NCBI RefSeq assembly: GCF_900291985.1 | Contig: NZ_LT985980.1 | Location: 3,928,001 to 3,992,000 of the forward strand | Origin: Lysinibacillus timonensis | Lineage (GTDB): Bacteria > Bacillota > Bacilli > Bacillales_A > Planococcaceae | Direction of reading: 5' to 3' | Length of the DNA: 64,000 nt | Part shown: one piece after another, positions 55,226 through 64,000 of the stretch | Layout of the letters: every line of letters starts with the position of its first letter | How positions within the stretch are numbered: position 1 is the first letter of the stretch | Made by a program: the position numbers and the translations under genes | Notes under the pieces: generated by a model | What the model was told of the DNA's origin: nothing | Seen by the model: only the letters and a program-made list of their open reading frames with translations | The model's database searches: none

Positions 55226-55267
55226 AAAAAACAGAAATCACTTGTTTCGATGTGATTTCTGTTTTTT
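55226..55267 (+). terminator. Strong terminator after the dynamin gene
   Basis: AAAAAACAGAAATCAC and GTGATTTCTGTTTTTT pair perfectly over 16 bp around a 10-base loop; effective on both strands, so it may also serve the reverse-strand pseudogene. Confidence 0.9.
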
Positions 55268-55319
55268 AGTTAATTCTCAGGTGACCCTGTTCTACTTCCC
55301 TCTCCCTATTCGTAGTTAT

Positions 55320-55605
55320 CTAGATATATTCTAGCTGTTCTTTATATTCGATTAGTTTATTTACAGCACCTTTTGTTAGAATTAAGTCAGGATAATCTTC
55401 TTCGTCGACATATTGTAAAAGAATCTAGAGTTTTTTTAAATAACAAATATGTTTCATATTTACGTTTATTTTCATTACTTATCGCAATTTTATACATAAT
55501 TCTATGTTTATCTTTCCCCAACTCGATAATCAAGGGCTTTTCCATTCTTTTTAGTTGTATGAATTTAGAATTTATACGTTTATAAATAGGGCCTTCTTGA
55601 AACAC
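55320..55605 (-). pseudogene. Frameshifted small gene of unknown family (reverse strand)
   Basis: From GTG 55605 on the minus strand the product reads MFQEGPIYKRINSKFIQLKR, then IELGKDKHRIMYKIAISNEN and YETYLLFKKTL, and then runs out of frame near 55430. The next frame continues ILLQYVDEEDYPDLILTKGA then VNKLIEYKEQLEYI and stops at 55320. The joined protein of about 95 residues has the look of a RelE/HigB-like toxin (basic core, KDKHRIMY, LLFKKT) with a following helical end, but I cannot confirm the family. The frame also remains open for about 25 codons upstream without a start codon. Confidence 0.45.
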
Positions 55606-56207
55606 AAAAATTGACTTGCACTTAATCTGTTTACACCATTTGTAAAAGTGAATAGGTAAGTTACTAGTCCGATAAAATGACTAAGCTTTAATAATGCAAT
55701 TATCGTCTCTATAAAATAGTTGAGTTCTATACTCATACAGAATTCTATTCCAATAGCAAAAGACGTCGTTTTTGAATCCACATTCTTTGAGTATGCATGG
55801 TCTTGAATTGTACTCTACGTTGATATTTTGTATTAGGATAAAAAATAATACTGTAATGATCTCTATATACTAGTGAATGTTTTATATGTTACTAGATTAT
55901 CTTGAGATTCGTAGGAGTTATAAATTAACACCCTAAAAGTTTTCTAAGAAACCTTAGGGGTGTACTACATGTGTAGTTTTGTTTATTTGTATGTTCTACA
56001 AACTTTTAACTAAGCTATCCGGAATACTTGAAAGATATATTATTGATTATGCGAAAGGCAAATAGCGTTAGGGCATGAGTTCTGAATTGAATTGAACTCA
56101 TGCTTTTTTTATATAATGATAAACTCATTTTGAAAATTAAAAGAACTGTTAAATATTACAAACTGATTATATAATAGATTTAATACTATATTTGGAAGAG
56201 AGGTTGC
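55606..56207. other. 602-base intergenic region with two hairpins
   Basis: No convincing gene. ACACCCTAA and TTAGGGGTGT (55930-55966) form a hairpin without a T-run. A clear terminator is at 56073-56110. The last 60 bases (AACTGTTAAATATTACAAAC and TGATTATATAATAG) repeat the sequence in front of the full dynamin gene (53245-53280) and include a TATAAT box. Confidence 0.6.
56073..56110 (+). terminator. Intrinsic terminator
   Basis: GCATGAGTTC (56073-56082) pairs with GAACTCATGC (56094-56103), followed by TTTTTTT. Confidence 0.85.
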
Positions 56208-56210
56208 TTG

Positions 56211-56582
56211 ATGAGTTTTGATAGGGTAATGAATTCGATGCTAGATTCTATGCGAATAGATAGAAGCTTACATAAATTAGTACCTTCTCTTGAACGATTA
56301 TTGGTACATTGGCGTGATCCGTTACGTTTAATCATAATGGGGGAGTTTAATGCTGGTAAGTCGACATTAATTAATACTTTGCTACGTGATGATATTATTG
56401 CGAGTGGAATTGTCCCTACTACAGCGATTGCAACTTATATTCGTTTTGCAAAAGAAAAATACATAGAAGTTGTTTATGAAGATGGCAAAGTTGAACGAAA
56501 AACGATACAGGAGATGGAGAAACTTTCTTCTGAAAGAAATGCGGAAGGTAATAACCTGCACCGGGTGCACAAACAATTCTGA
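56211..56582 (+). pseudogene. Truncated second copy of the dynamin-like GTPase
   Basis: From ATG 56211 the first 113 codons match the intact dynamin gene very closely (GEFNAGKSTLINTLLRD, VPTTAIATYI, EMEKLSSERNAEG). The similarity ends abruptly at 56555, where repeat element B begins, and the frame closes by chance inside it at 56582. The promoter region is duplicated too. The product would contain the P-loop but no G3 or G4 motif, so it cannot be a working GTPase. It arose by tandem duplication followed by deletion at the repeat. Confidence 0.88.
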
Positions 56583-56735
56583 CAATTCACTGTAATTTCA
56601 TAAGGTGAGAAGGCTCTGCATAGCTTCGGCTGTGTAGAGCTTTTTTTAGAAATAGAACGTATACAAGTGCAGTATCGATTTATCGAAATTACTTTATTGA
56701 AGTGTTTTAATAAGTGTGTAAAGTATTTCTATAGC
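56557..56735. repeat. Terminator-bearing repeat element, copy B
   Basis: The copy begins GCACCGGGTGCACAAACAAT then TCTGACAATTCAC, then ATTTCATAAGGTGAGAAGG, and the hairpin GCTCTGCATAGC-TTCG-GCTGTGTAGAGC with TTTTTTT (56614-56647). The tail to 56735 resembles the tail of copy A (ATCGAAAT, AAGTGTGTAAAG). Its left edge is the truncation point of the dynamin copy. Confidence 0.82.
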
Positions 56736-56805
56736 GTTCACCGGGTGCACAAACAATTCAGACAATTCACTAGAATTTCATAAAGTGGGAAGGTTCTTTG
56801 TTTTC
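56736..56805. repeat. Terminator-bearing repeat element, copy C (partial)
   Basis: TTCACCGGGTGCACAAACAA, TTCAGACAATTCAC and ATTTCATAAAGTGGGAAGG match copy B closely, but the TTCG hairpin is missing and replaced by TTCTTTGTTTTCTTTG. It stands in tandem directly behind the tail of copy B. Confidence 0.75.
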
Positions 56806-57027
56806 TTTGTGTTTTCTACTAATAGGGTTATATCCTTTAGTAAAAATGATACATATTATCGAATGCAACTCACAGCACAAGTATTTTGCGTTTCAAAGTA
56901 GCTGCATTTCATGGAGTTACAATTAAATGATTTGAATAGTATGTGCAAAAAGTAGCGTATAGAGGGACGAGGGGACAGGCACATGGGGTGCTTTTTCAAA
57001 AGGAGGAAGAGGGATAGGCAATGAATA

Positions 57028-57180
57028 GGCGGAAAATTTCCCCCTAATTAGTAAAAAGCCCAAAAATTCCTCTAAATAGAAGGAAAATTCCGCTTATTAA
57101 CTTAAAAAAAGCGGAAAATCTCCTCTTATATTACCTAAAATAGTCCTAATTCCATAGATAACGGAAAATTTTCCGTCTAT
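57028..57180. repeat. Imperfect repeat of GCGGAAAATTTCC-type motifs
   Basis: CGGAAAATT or its close relatives recur near 57030, 57061, 57082, 57112 and 57162, some as palindromes (CGGAAAATTTTCCG). Spacing is roughly 20-50 bases and irregular. The design resembles other intergenic repeats of the window but the unit is different. Confidence 0.5.
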
Positions 57181-57240
57181 TTTTCTATTACACGTTACTC
57201 ATGTACTATTGGGCAAAAGAACAGGTACCTCGTCCCACCA

Positions 57241-57520
57241 ATTTTTACTTATGTTAGAACCGCAGGGGAAAGTGTACTGGAATGGTTTTTGATCTGGGTG
57301 GAAGGTATCAATGGAAGCGCTAAAGTGGGTGACTTGATTTTCATGCAGCTGAAATTTTTGTAGCTGGACATGATGTCTTAACGTAGGAACCAGTCGATCT
57401 GAATAATTCTTTGTACTTTATTAAGTAAGAATATTGCGCTTCATATTGGTTTGGTTACTCATGAAACAGGATTTGAAAGGGCCATGTTCGCTGCAGGAAA
57501 TTGGTTTCTAGATTAATAAA
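57241..57520 (+). pseudogene. Possible decayed coding remnant
   Basis: Short stretches look protein-like in changing frames: AAEIFVAGHDVLT near 57350 and KNIALHIGLVTHETGFERAM then FAAGNWFLD, ending at 57516. Many stops lie between. I cannot name the ancestor. The rest of the 1.4 kb between element C and glpF holds the repeat above, a terminator and the glpF leader. Confidence 0.3.
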
Positions 57521-57548
57521 AGAAATTCTACCTAATGAAATAGAGCAA

Positions 57549-57580
57549 GAAGGGAAATGTTATCTGGATTTCCCTTTTTT
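57549..57580 (+). terminator. Intrinsic terminator upstream of glpF
   Basis: AAGGGAAAT (57550-57558) pairs with ATTTCCCTT (57568-57576), loop GTTATCTGG, followed by TTTT. Confidence 0.75.
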
Positions 57581-57880
57581 CGTTGACATTTTTGTTTTAT
57601 TCCTCCTCGTGTAGTTCTCATATGGATTCCTCTTCCTTTTCTCACCATACATAATCTTACTTTAGGTATTTTGACCTAAATGAAGCTCCAAATTCTTAAA
57701 ATTTTTTTGTTGTTGAATATCCAGTATATAACATTTCATATAGTGGGAAAAAGGTTAGCCGACAATGGTCACGCGTTCTTTTTATTGAATTTATATTTCA
57801 TATAAGCTGACGTTGCTTAGAGTTGAAAAGTATGGAATAGAAGATAAGGAAAGATTTCCAGGAAAATAGGGTAGTAATTT

Positions 57881-57894
57881 TGAAACCGCTTTCT
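57881..57894 (+). promoter_or_regulatory. cre site (CcpA) upstream of glpF
   Basis: TGAAACCGCTTTCT matches 13 of 14 positions of TGAAARCGYTTNCW. It lies about 140 bases before the glpF start, inside or just upstream of the leader, as expected for carbon catabolite repression of glycerol uptake. A weak hairpin with T-rich end (57881-57917) overlaps it and might be a GlpP-type leader terminator; I cannot confirm that. Confidence 0.6.
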
Positions 57895-58032
57895 CTTAAG
57901 AGGTTTTTAGGTTTTTTGCATTTAACTATAGATGAAACACATGTGAAGGGAGATGAAGGATACACCGATTTATGTTGGAGAACTAGGCAAATGTAAGTCT
58001 TAGATTGTATAACAGAAGAGGAGGGTTTTTTT

Positions 58033-58848
58033 ATGACAGCTTTCTGGGCAGAATTAATTGGTACGGCAATTTTGATATTATTTGGTACAGGAGTTTGTGC
58101 AGGTGTAAATTTAAACAAGACACTTTCAAACGGGAGTGGCTGGATTGTTATCGCTTTCGGGTGGGGGTTTGCAGTAGCGGTTGGTGCTTATTCGGTTGGT
58201 CAATTTAGTGGAGCGCATCTAAATCCTGCTTTGTCTATTGCTCTAGCATTTACGGGTGATTTACCTTGGAATGAGGTCCCTATTTACATTTCTGGCCAAG
58301 TCATCGGTGCTGTGATTGGTGCTCTATTAACCTATCTACATTATTTACCTCATTGGAGATTAACAGACGATAATGGAGCAAAATTGGGAACGTTTGCAAC
58401 AGGCCCTGCCATTCCTTATACATTTGCTAACATCATCAGTGAGATGATTGGAACATTTGCTCTTGTGTTAGGAATTCTCGCTATTGGAGCAAATACATTT
58501 GCAGAAGGGTTAAATCCACTTATAGTCGGTTTCCTAATTGTTGCAATTGGTTTAAGTTTAGGGGGCACAACGGGATATGCGATTAACCCAGCTCGTGACT
58601 TCGGTCCAAGATTAATCCATGCCCTTCTACCGATACCAGGAAAGGGAAGTTCTAATTGGGGCTATGCTTGGATTCCAATCGTAGGACCAATACTTGGAGG
58701 TAGTCTTGGCGGCTTGTTTTATAAAGCGGCATTCCTAGGAGAGCTAACAGCTAGTCTATGGTATGTAATTGGGGCAATTGTCATTGTTCTTGCAGTAGCT
58801 TACTTTGTTGGTAAGAAACCAAATGAACCAATCAATCAAGGTGTTTAA
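58033..58848 (+). CDS. glpF: Glycerol uptake facilitator (aquaglyceroporin)
   Basis: A 271-residue MIP-family channel for glycerol. The two half-helix motifs are HLNPALS (near residue 62) and YAINPARDFGPR (near 183), the second with the Asp typical of glycerol-conducting members; six membrane helices are visible. ATG 58033 has GGAGGG at good spacing. It is followed 38 bases later by glpK, so channel and kinase are one operon. A cre site upstream implies repression by preferred sugars. Confidence 0.95.
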   Translation: MTAFWAELIGTAILILFGTGVCAGVNLNKTLSNGSGWIVIAFGWGFAVAVGAYSVGQFSGAHLNPALSIALAFTGDLPWNEVPIYISGQVIGAVIGALLTYLHYLPHWRLTDDNGAKLGTFATGPAIPYTFANIISEMIGTFALVLGILAIGANTFAEGLNPLIVGFLIVAIGLSLGGTTGYAINPARDFGPRLIHALLPIPGKGSSNWGYAWIPIVGPILGGSLGGLFYKAAFLGELTASLWYVIGAIVIVLAVAYFVGKKPNEPINQGV

Positions 58849-58868
58849 ACGATTGATGTTTAATATGA

Positions 58869-60377
<1,509 letters not shown>

Positions 60378-60432
60378 TAGAAATCTATCTAACAAATTAG
60401 TATAAATTAGTAGTTCGGTGAGAGAAACTGAG

Positions 60433-60485
60433 AGACCACAGCAAAGCAATGGATTTGAACATTGTGTTTGTTTTGGTCTTTTTTT
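60433..60485 (+). terminator. Leader terminator in front of glpD (probable GlpP antitermination site)
   Basis: AGACCACAGCAAAGCAATG pairs imperfectly with CATTGTGTTTGTTTTGGTCT, then TTTTTT, ending two bases before the glpD ribosome site. The position equals the GlpP-controlled terminator in the B. subtilis glpD leader. Confidence 0.72.
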
Positions 60486-60501
60486 AAAGGAGTTCATCAT
60501 A

Positions 60502-62169
60502 GTGGAAATGTTGAAATTTTCAAGTGTAAATAAAAAGAAATTGCTACAGGAAATGGCTTCAGAAACGTTTGATGTCCTAATTATAGGCGGTGGAATAACA
60601 GGTTGTGGAATTGCGTTAGATGCAGTAACAAGGGGATTGACAACCGCATTAGTAGAAATGCAGGATTTTGCAGCAGGGACATCGAGCCGGTCCACAAAGC
60701 TTGTTCATGGGGGACTGCGATATTTAAAACAATTGGAAGTAGGAATGGTAGCGGAAATAGGAAAAGAGCGTGCGATCGTTTATGAAAATGGTCCACATGT
60801 AACCACACCTGAGTGGATGCTTCTACCCCTCTATAAGGGTGGGACTTTTAGTAAATTTACTCTATCTATCGGTCTAAGATTTTATGACTTTTTAGCAGCG
60901 GTAAAAAAAGAGGAACAAAGAAAAATGCTTTCTCCAGATGAAGTCATTCAGAAGGTACCGCTAATTAAAAAAGACGGATTAAAAGGTGGAGGATATTATG
61001 TGGAATATCGGACCGATGACGCTCGTTTAACAATCGAAGTAATAAAAGAAGCCGTTTCACAAGGTGCTAAAGCAGTAAACTATACAAAGGTCATCGAGCT
61101 TCTTTATGAAGAAGGAAAAGTAATCGGTGCTAAAGTAGAAAATCAATTAAATGGTGATCTTTATAACATTTACGCGAAAAAAGTCATTAATGCTACCGGG
61201 CCTTGGGTAGATGTCCTTCGTGATAAGGACGATTCATTGACTGGAAAAAAGCTGCGGCTTACAAAAGGAGTCCATTTAGTAATTGATGAAAAGCGATTAC
61301 CGTTAAAACAGGCTCTCTACTTTGATGCGCCAGATGGTCGTATGATATTTGCGATTCCAAGAGAAGGGAAAACGTATGTAGGAACGACAGACACCTTTTA
61401 TGATATCGATCCCATTCAACCTAAGATGACCGCCAAAGATCGAGATTACATTATAAAATCAATAAATGATTTGTTTCCTCAAGTGGAAATTAAGACGGAA
61501 GATATCGAATCCAGCTGGGCAGGGGTAAGACCTCTTATTTATGAGGAGGGCAAGGATCCTTCTGAAATTTCCCGTAAAGATGAAATTTGGGTATCCAAAT
61601 CCGGGCTCGTTACAATTGCAGGAGGGAAGCTAACTGGGTATAGAAAAATGGCGAAAATGGTAGTCGACCTGATTGCAAAACAGTTTCAAAGTGAGGAAGG
61701 GCGCCATATAAAAGCATGTCAAACAAAAACTTTACCCATCTCTGGGGGAGATGTAGGTGGTTCGAGTAAGTTTGCTTCATTCAAAGAGGAAAAGATCACA
61801 ATGGCTGAATCAAGAGGATTGTCAAAAGAATCCTATAAAAAATTGGCGCAGCGGTACGGTTCCAATATAAATCGAATCTTTGAGATTGCAAAAACATATG
61901 ATTCCAGTAACCAATATGGATTGCCATTAGAGATTTATGTTCAAATTGTTTATGCCTTAGAAGGTGAAATGACAGCAAAGCCAGTGGACTTTTTTATCCG
62001 CAGGACTGGAGCATTATTCTTCAATATTCAATGGGTACATGAATGGAAAAGAGCCATTATCGATTTGATGGCAGATACTCTTCAATGGACAATGGAAGAG
62101 AAAAACCAATACGAAGAAGAATTAGAAGCTGAATTGGAGGATGCAGTTCATCCAAATGGAACGATCTAG
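60502..62169 (+). CDS. glpD: Aerobic glycerol-3-phosphate dehydrogenase
   Basis: The product is 555 residues from GTG 60502 (AAAGGAG nine bases upstream), the same length as B. subtilis GlpD; longer frames run into the leader terminator. The FAD-binding motif is VLIIGGGITGCGIALDA (near residues 24-40), followed by DFAAGTSSRSTKLVHGGLRY near 56 (family signature), GTTDTFYDID near 295 and AGVRPLIYEEG near 340. It oxidises glycerol 3-phosphate to dihydroxyacetone phosphate at the membrane and passes electrons to quinone. Confidence 0.96.
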   Translation: MEMLKFSSVNKKKLLQEMASETFDVLIIGGGITGCGIALDAVTRGLTTALVEMQDFAAGTSSRSTKLVHGGLRYLKQLEVGMVAEIGKERAIVYENGPHVTTPEWMLLPLYKGGTFSKFTLSIGLRFYDFLAAVKKEEQRKMLSPDEVIQKVPLIKKDGLKGGGYYVEYRTDDARLTIEVIKEAVSQGAKAVNYTKVIELLYEEGKVIGAKVENQLNGDLYNIYAKKVINATGPWVDVLRDKDDSLTGKKLRLTKGVHLVIDEKRLPLKQALYFDAPDGRMIFAIPREGKTYVGTTDTFYDIDPIQPKMTAKDRDYIIKSINDLFPQVEIKTEDIESSWAGVRPLIYEEGKDPSEISRKDEIWVSKSGLVTIAGGKLTGYRKMAKMVVDLIAKQFQSEEGRHIKACQTKTLPISGGDVGGSSKFASFKEEKITMAESRGLSKESYKKLAQRYGSNINRIFEIAKTYDSSNQYGLPLEIYVQIVYALEGEMTAKPVDFFIRRTGALFFNIQWVHEWKRAIIDLMADTLQWTMEEKNQYEEELEAELEDAVHPNGTI

Positions 62170-62369
62170 GATTAGAAATCTGGTAAAAGAAATTAGTTAA
62201 GATAAACGCTAGTCTGTAAAACTCTCTTTGTTGCTCTTTATGAAGGATTGGGAAAAACTAGTGGAAATTGGGGGGATTTGCTAATTATAAAGAAAAGATT
62301 AGTAGACTTTTAGTTTGGCTGTTTCTTGCAAATCATTCATTTTGTAAACCAATTTTAGGGGGTAAGGAC

Positions 62370-63365
62370 ATGAAAAAGTTAATTAATAATCCTGAACAAG
62401 TCGTTCAAGAAATGTTATCTGGGTTTGTTTTAGCTCATCCTCAATATGTTAGACAACTGCCAAATACATCTGTCATCGTTCGAGCGGACGCACCGGTTCA
62501 AGGAAAAGTTGGACTAGTAAGCGGTGGTGGAAGTGGGCATGAACCTTCTCATGGAGGGTTTGTTGGAAAAGGTATGTTGGATGCAGCGGTTGCCGGTGAA
62601 GTTTTCACATCACCAACTCCAGATCAAGTATTTGAAGCGATTAAGGCTGTTGATAGTGGAAAAGGTGTTTTACTCATCATTAAGAATTATACAGGCGATT
62701 GTATGAATTTTGAAATGGCCGCAGAACTAGCTGAAATGGAAGGGATTAAGGTTGCAAAAGTCATTGTGAATGATGATGTAGCTGTGGAGGATTCGACCTA
62801 TACAACCGGAAGGCGCGGTATTGCAGGGACTGTATTTGTTCATAAAATTGCTGGCGCAATGGCAGAAAAAGGGGCATCCCTTGAAGAAGTAGAGGCAGTA
62901 GCAAATAAAGTGATCCAAAACGTTCGTTCAATGGGTATGGCACTTACACTTTGTACGATCCCATCTGCCGGGAAACCAGGATTTTCAATCGGAGAAAATG
63001 AAATGGAAATTGGCATGGGCATCCACGGAGAGCCTGGAATCGAACGAACAGAAATTCTTCCTGCCAACGAGGTAGCCGAAATTTTACTTTCCAAGGTGTT
63101 AGAAGACATCAAACTTGAGGAAAACAGTAGAGTAGCTGTAATGATTAATGGGCTTGGTTCAACTCCATTAATGGAATTGTATATTGTGAATCATAAAGTG
63201 GCTCAAATGTTAAAAGATCAACATATAGAAGTCTATGAAACATTTGTTGGTGAGTTTATGACCTCGATCGAGATGGCTGGTTGTTCAATTTCTGTATTGA
63301 AATTGGATGATGAACTTATCGAACTTTTGGATGCTGAAGCTCTTACACCTGCTTTCCGAAAATAG
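62370..63365 (+). CDS. dhaK: Dihydroxyacetone kinase, substrate-binding subunit DhaK
   Basis: The product is 331 residues from ATG 62370 with GGGGGTAAGG upstream; the in-frame region 34 codons earlier is leader. GLVSGGGSGHEPSHGGFVG (residues 50-68) and NYTGDCMNFEMA near 108 form the active-site region, and His219 in GMGIHGEPGIER is the residue that binds dihydroxyacetone covalently (His218 in E. coli). With DhaL it phosphorylates dihydroxyacetone, using DhaM-P from the PTS or ATP. DhaL follows 20 bases later. Confidence 0.95.
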   Translation: MKKLINNPEQVVQEMLSGFVLAHPQYVRQLPNTSVIVRADAPVQGKVGLVSGGGSGHEPSHGGFVGKGMLDAAVAGEVFTSPTPDQVFEAIKAVDSGKGVLLIIKNYTGDCMNFEMAAELAEMEGIKVAKVIVNDDVAVEDSTYTTGRRGIAGTVFVHKIAGAMAEKGASLEEVEAVANKVIQNVRSMGMALTLCTIPSAGKPGFSIGENEMEIGMGIHGEPGIERTEILPANEVAEILLSKVLEDIKLEENSRVAVMINGLGSTPLMELYIVNHKVAQMLKDQHIEVYETFVGEFMTSIEMAGCSISVLKLDDELIELLDAEALTPAFRK

Positions 63366-63385
63366 CAATGGAAGGAGAGAATCTC

Positions 63386-64000
63386 ATGAAAGTAGGCATA
63401 ACAGAAATAAAATTATGGCTGCAAAATTTAAATAATAAGCTACAACAGGAAAAGGAGTATTTAACGGACTTGGATCAAGCAATTGGGGATGGTGATCATG
63501 GCCTCAATATGGCTAGAGGATTTAAAGAGGTTTCCATTAAAATTGAAAATACCAATTATGAGACGCTTGGCGAATTGTTTAAAGATACAGGGATGACTCT
63601 TCTAACAAAGGTAGGTGGTGCATCAGGTCCTCTATACGGAACGACATTTCTAAAAGCGGCTGCTTCTATAGGAAATAAATCGTCTATTACTTTACCCGAT
63701 TTATCTGTTGCATTAGAAGCGGCTTTGGATGGGGTGAAGGCAAGAGGTAAAGCGAATGTTTTGGACAAAACCATGATCGATGTATGGGAGCCAGTCGTTT
63801 CCTATATAAAACATAATCTTGAAAACGTTAACTGGGATGAAGTCATTCGTTTATCAAATGAAAAAATGGAAGCGACGAAGGAATTGGAAGCGAAAAAAGG
63901 CCGTGCCGCTTATTTAGGAAAACGCTCTATTGGCCATATTGACCCAGGTGCAGCATCGTCAAACTTTCTTTTTGTAGAACTAGCAAATGTTCTTAAAGGA
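63386..64000 (+). CDS. dhaL: Dihydroxyacetone kinase, nucleotide-binding subunit DhaL (3' end beyond window)
   Basis: 205 codons are visible from ATG 63386 (GGAAGGAGAG site). The metal/ADP-binding motif DLDQAIGDGDHGLNMARGF is at residues 28-46, KVGGASGPLYGTTFL near 75 and GRAAYLGKRSIGHIDPGAAS near 175, all diagnostic for DhaL. The last few codons lie outside the window, as would a dhaM phosphotransfer gene if present; that gene would decide whether phosphate comes from the PTS. Confidence 0.94.
   Translation, partial: MKVGITEIKLWLQNLNNKLQQEKEYLTDLDQAIGDGDHGLNMARGFKEVSIKIENTNYETLGELFKDTGMTLLTKVGGASGPLYGTTFLKAAASIGNKSSITLPDLSVALEAALDGVKARGKANVLDKTMIDVWEPVVSYIKHNLENVNWDEVIRLSNEKMEATKELEAKKGRAAYLGKRSIGHIDPGAASSNFLFVELANVLKG

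Noticed and set aside
55572..55781. 69-residue reverse frame
   Set aside because: It overlaps the start of the frameshifted reverse gene, has no ribosome site and no family-like pattern.
57241..57520. Functional gene between the dynamin copy and glpF
   Set aside because: Protein-like stretches are broken by many stops in all frames; listed only as a remnant with low confidence.

Overview
This window is low-GC Gram-positive chromosome, most likely from a spore-forming Bacillales of the Planococcaceae type (Lysinibacillus, Solibacillus or a relative). The evidence is the gene order ymfF-ymfH-ymfI-ymfJ-ymfK-ymfM-pgsA-cinA-recA-rny, a secreted protein with three S-layer homology (SLH) domains, AT-rich codon use, strong GGAGG ribosome binding sites with many GTG/TTG starts, and a Bacillus-type LexA box in front of recA. 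The genus is inference; no rRNA or tRNA gene is present to settle it.

Bases 1-2270 hold the end of a BmpA-type nucleoside ABC importer. Bases 2500-5200 are an array of 52-53 bp palindromic repeats split by an IS256-family element with a clear 8 bp target duplication. Bases 5606-13649 are the conserved ymf/pgsA/cinA block (putative M16 peptidases, the EF-P 5-aminopentanone reductase YmfI, a RodZ-like protein, phospholipid synthesis, CinA). The usual cinA-recA junction is opened by two more repeat arrays of the same 52 bp family and a reverse-strand YfhO-type membrane protein. recA (17972-19039) has a LexA box, and a group IIC intron sits directly behind its terminator. After a TIM-barrel protein, a 21 bp tandem array and a cluster of TTGTATACAA-like motifs comes rny.

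Bases 25.6-49.6 kb form a surface-polysaccharide region: an SLH protein, a Wzz/BY-kinase/PHP-phosphatase control module, Pgi, GtaB, a priming sugar transferase, GDP-fucose synthesis (ManC, Gmd, Fcl), a variable AT-rich cassette (acetyltransferase, GT2, Wzy, pyruvyl transferase, GT14, Wzx, GT11 fucosyltransferase) and GalE. Together they describe a Wzx/Wzy-type capsule or exopolysaccharide that probably contains fucose, galactose, pyruvyl and acetyl groups. The cassette lies between the N- and C-terminal halves of what looks like one GT4 glycosyltransferase, and the fucosyltransferase is out of frame at a run of nine A. The 3' edge is a graveyard: a broken glycosyltransferase, the last domain of a phosphoglucomutase/phosphomannomutase, and an aldose-epimerase fragment cut by an IS21-family element.

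Bases 52.6-57.6 kb carry a bacterial dynamin-like GTPase, a second copy truncated at a roughly 90 bp terminator-bearing repeat present three times nearby, two tiny predicted membrane proteins (one near IS21 on each side) and degenerate sequence. Bases 57.9-64 kb are a glycerol/dihydroxyacetone module, glpF-glpK-glpD-dhaK-dhaL, with a good CcpA (cre) match upstream of glpF and an intrinsic terminator in the glpD leader where GlpP antitermination would act.
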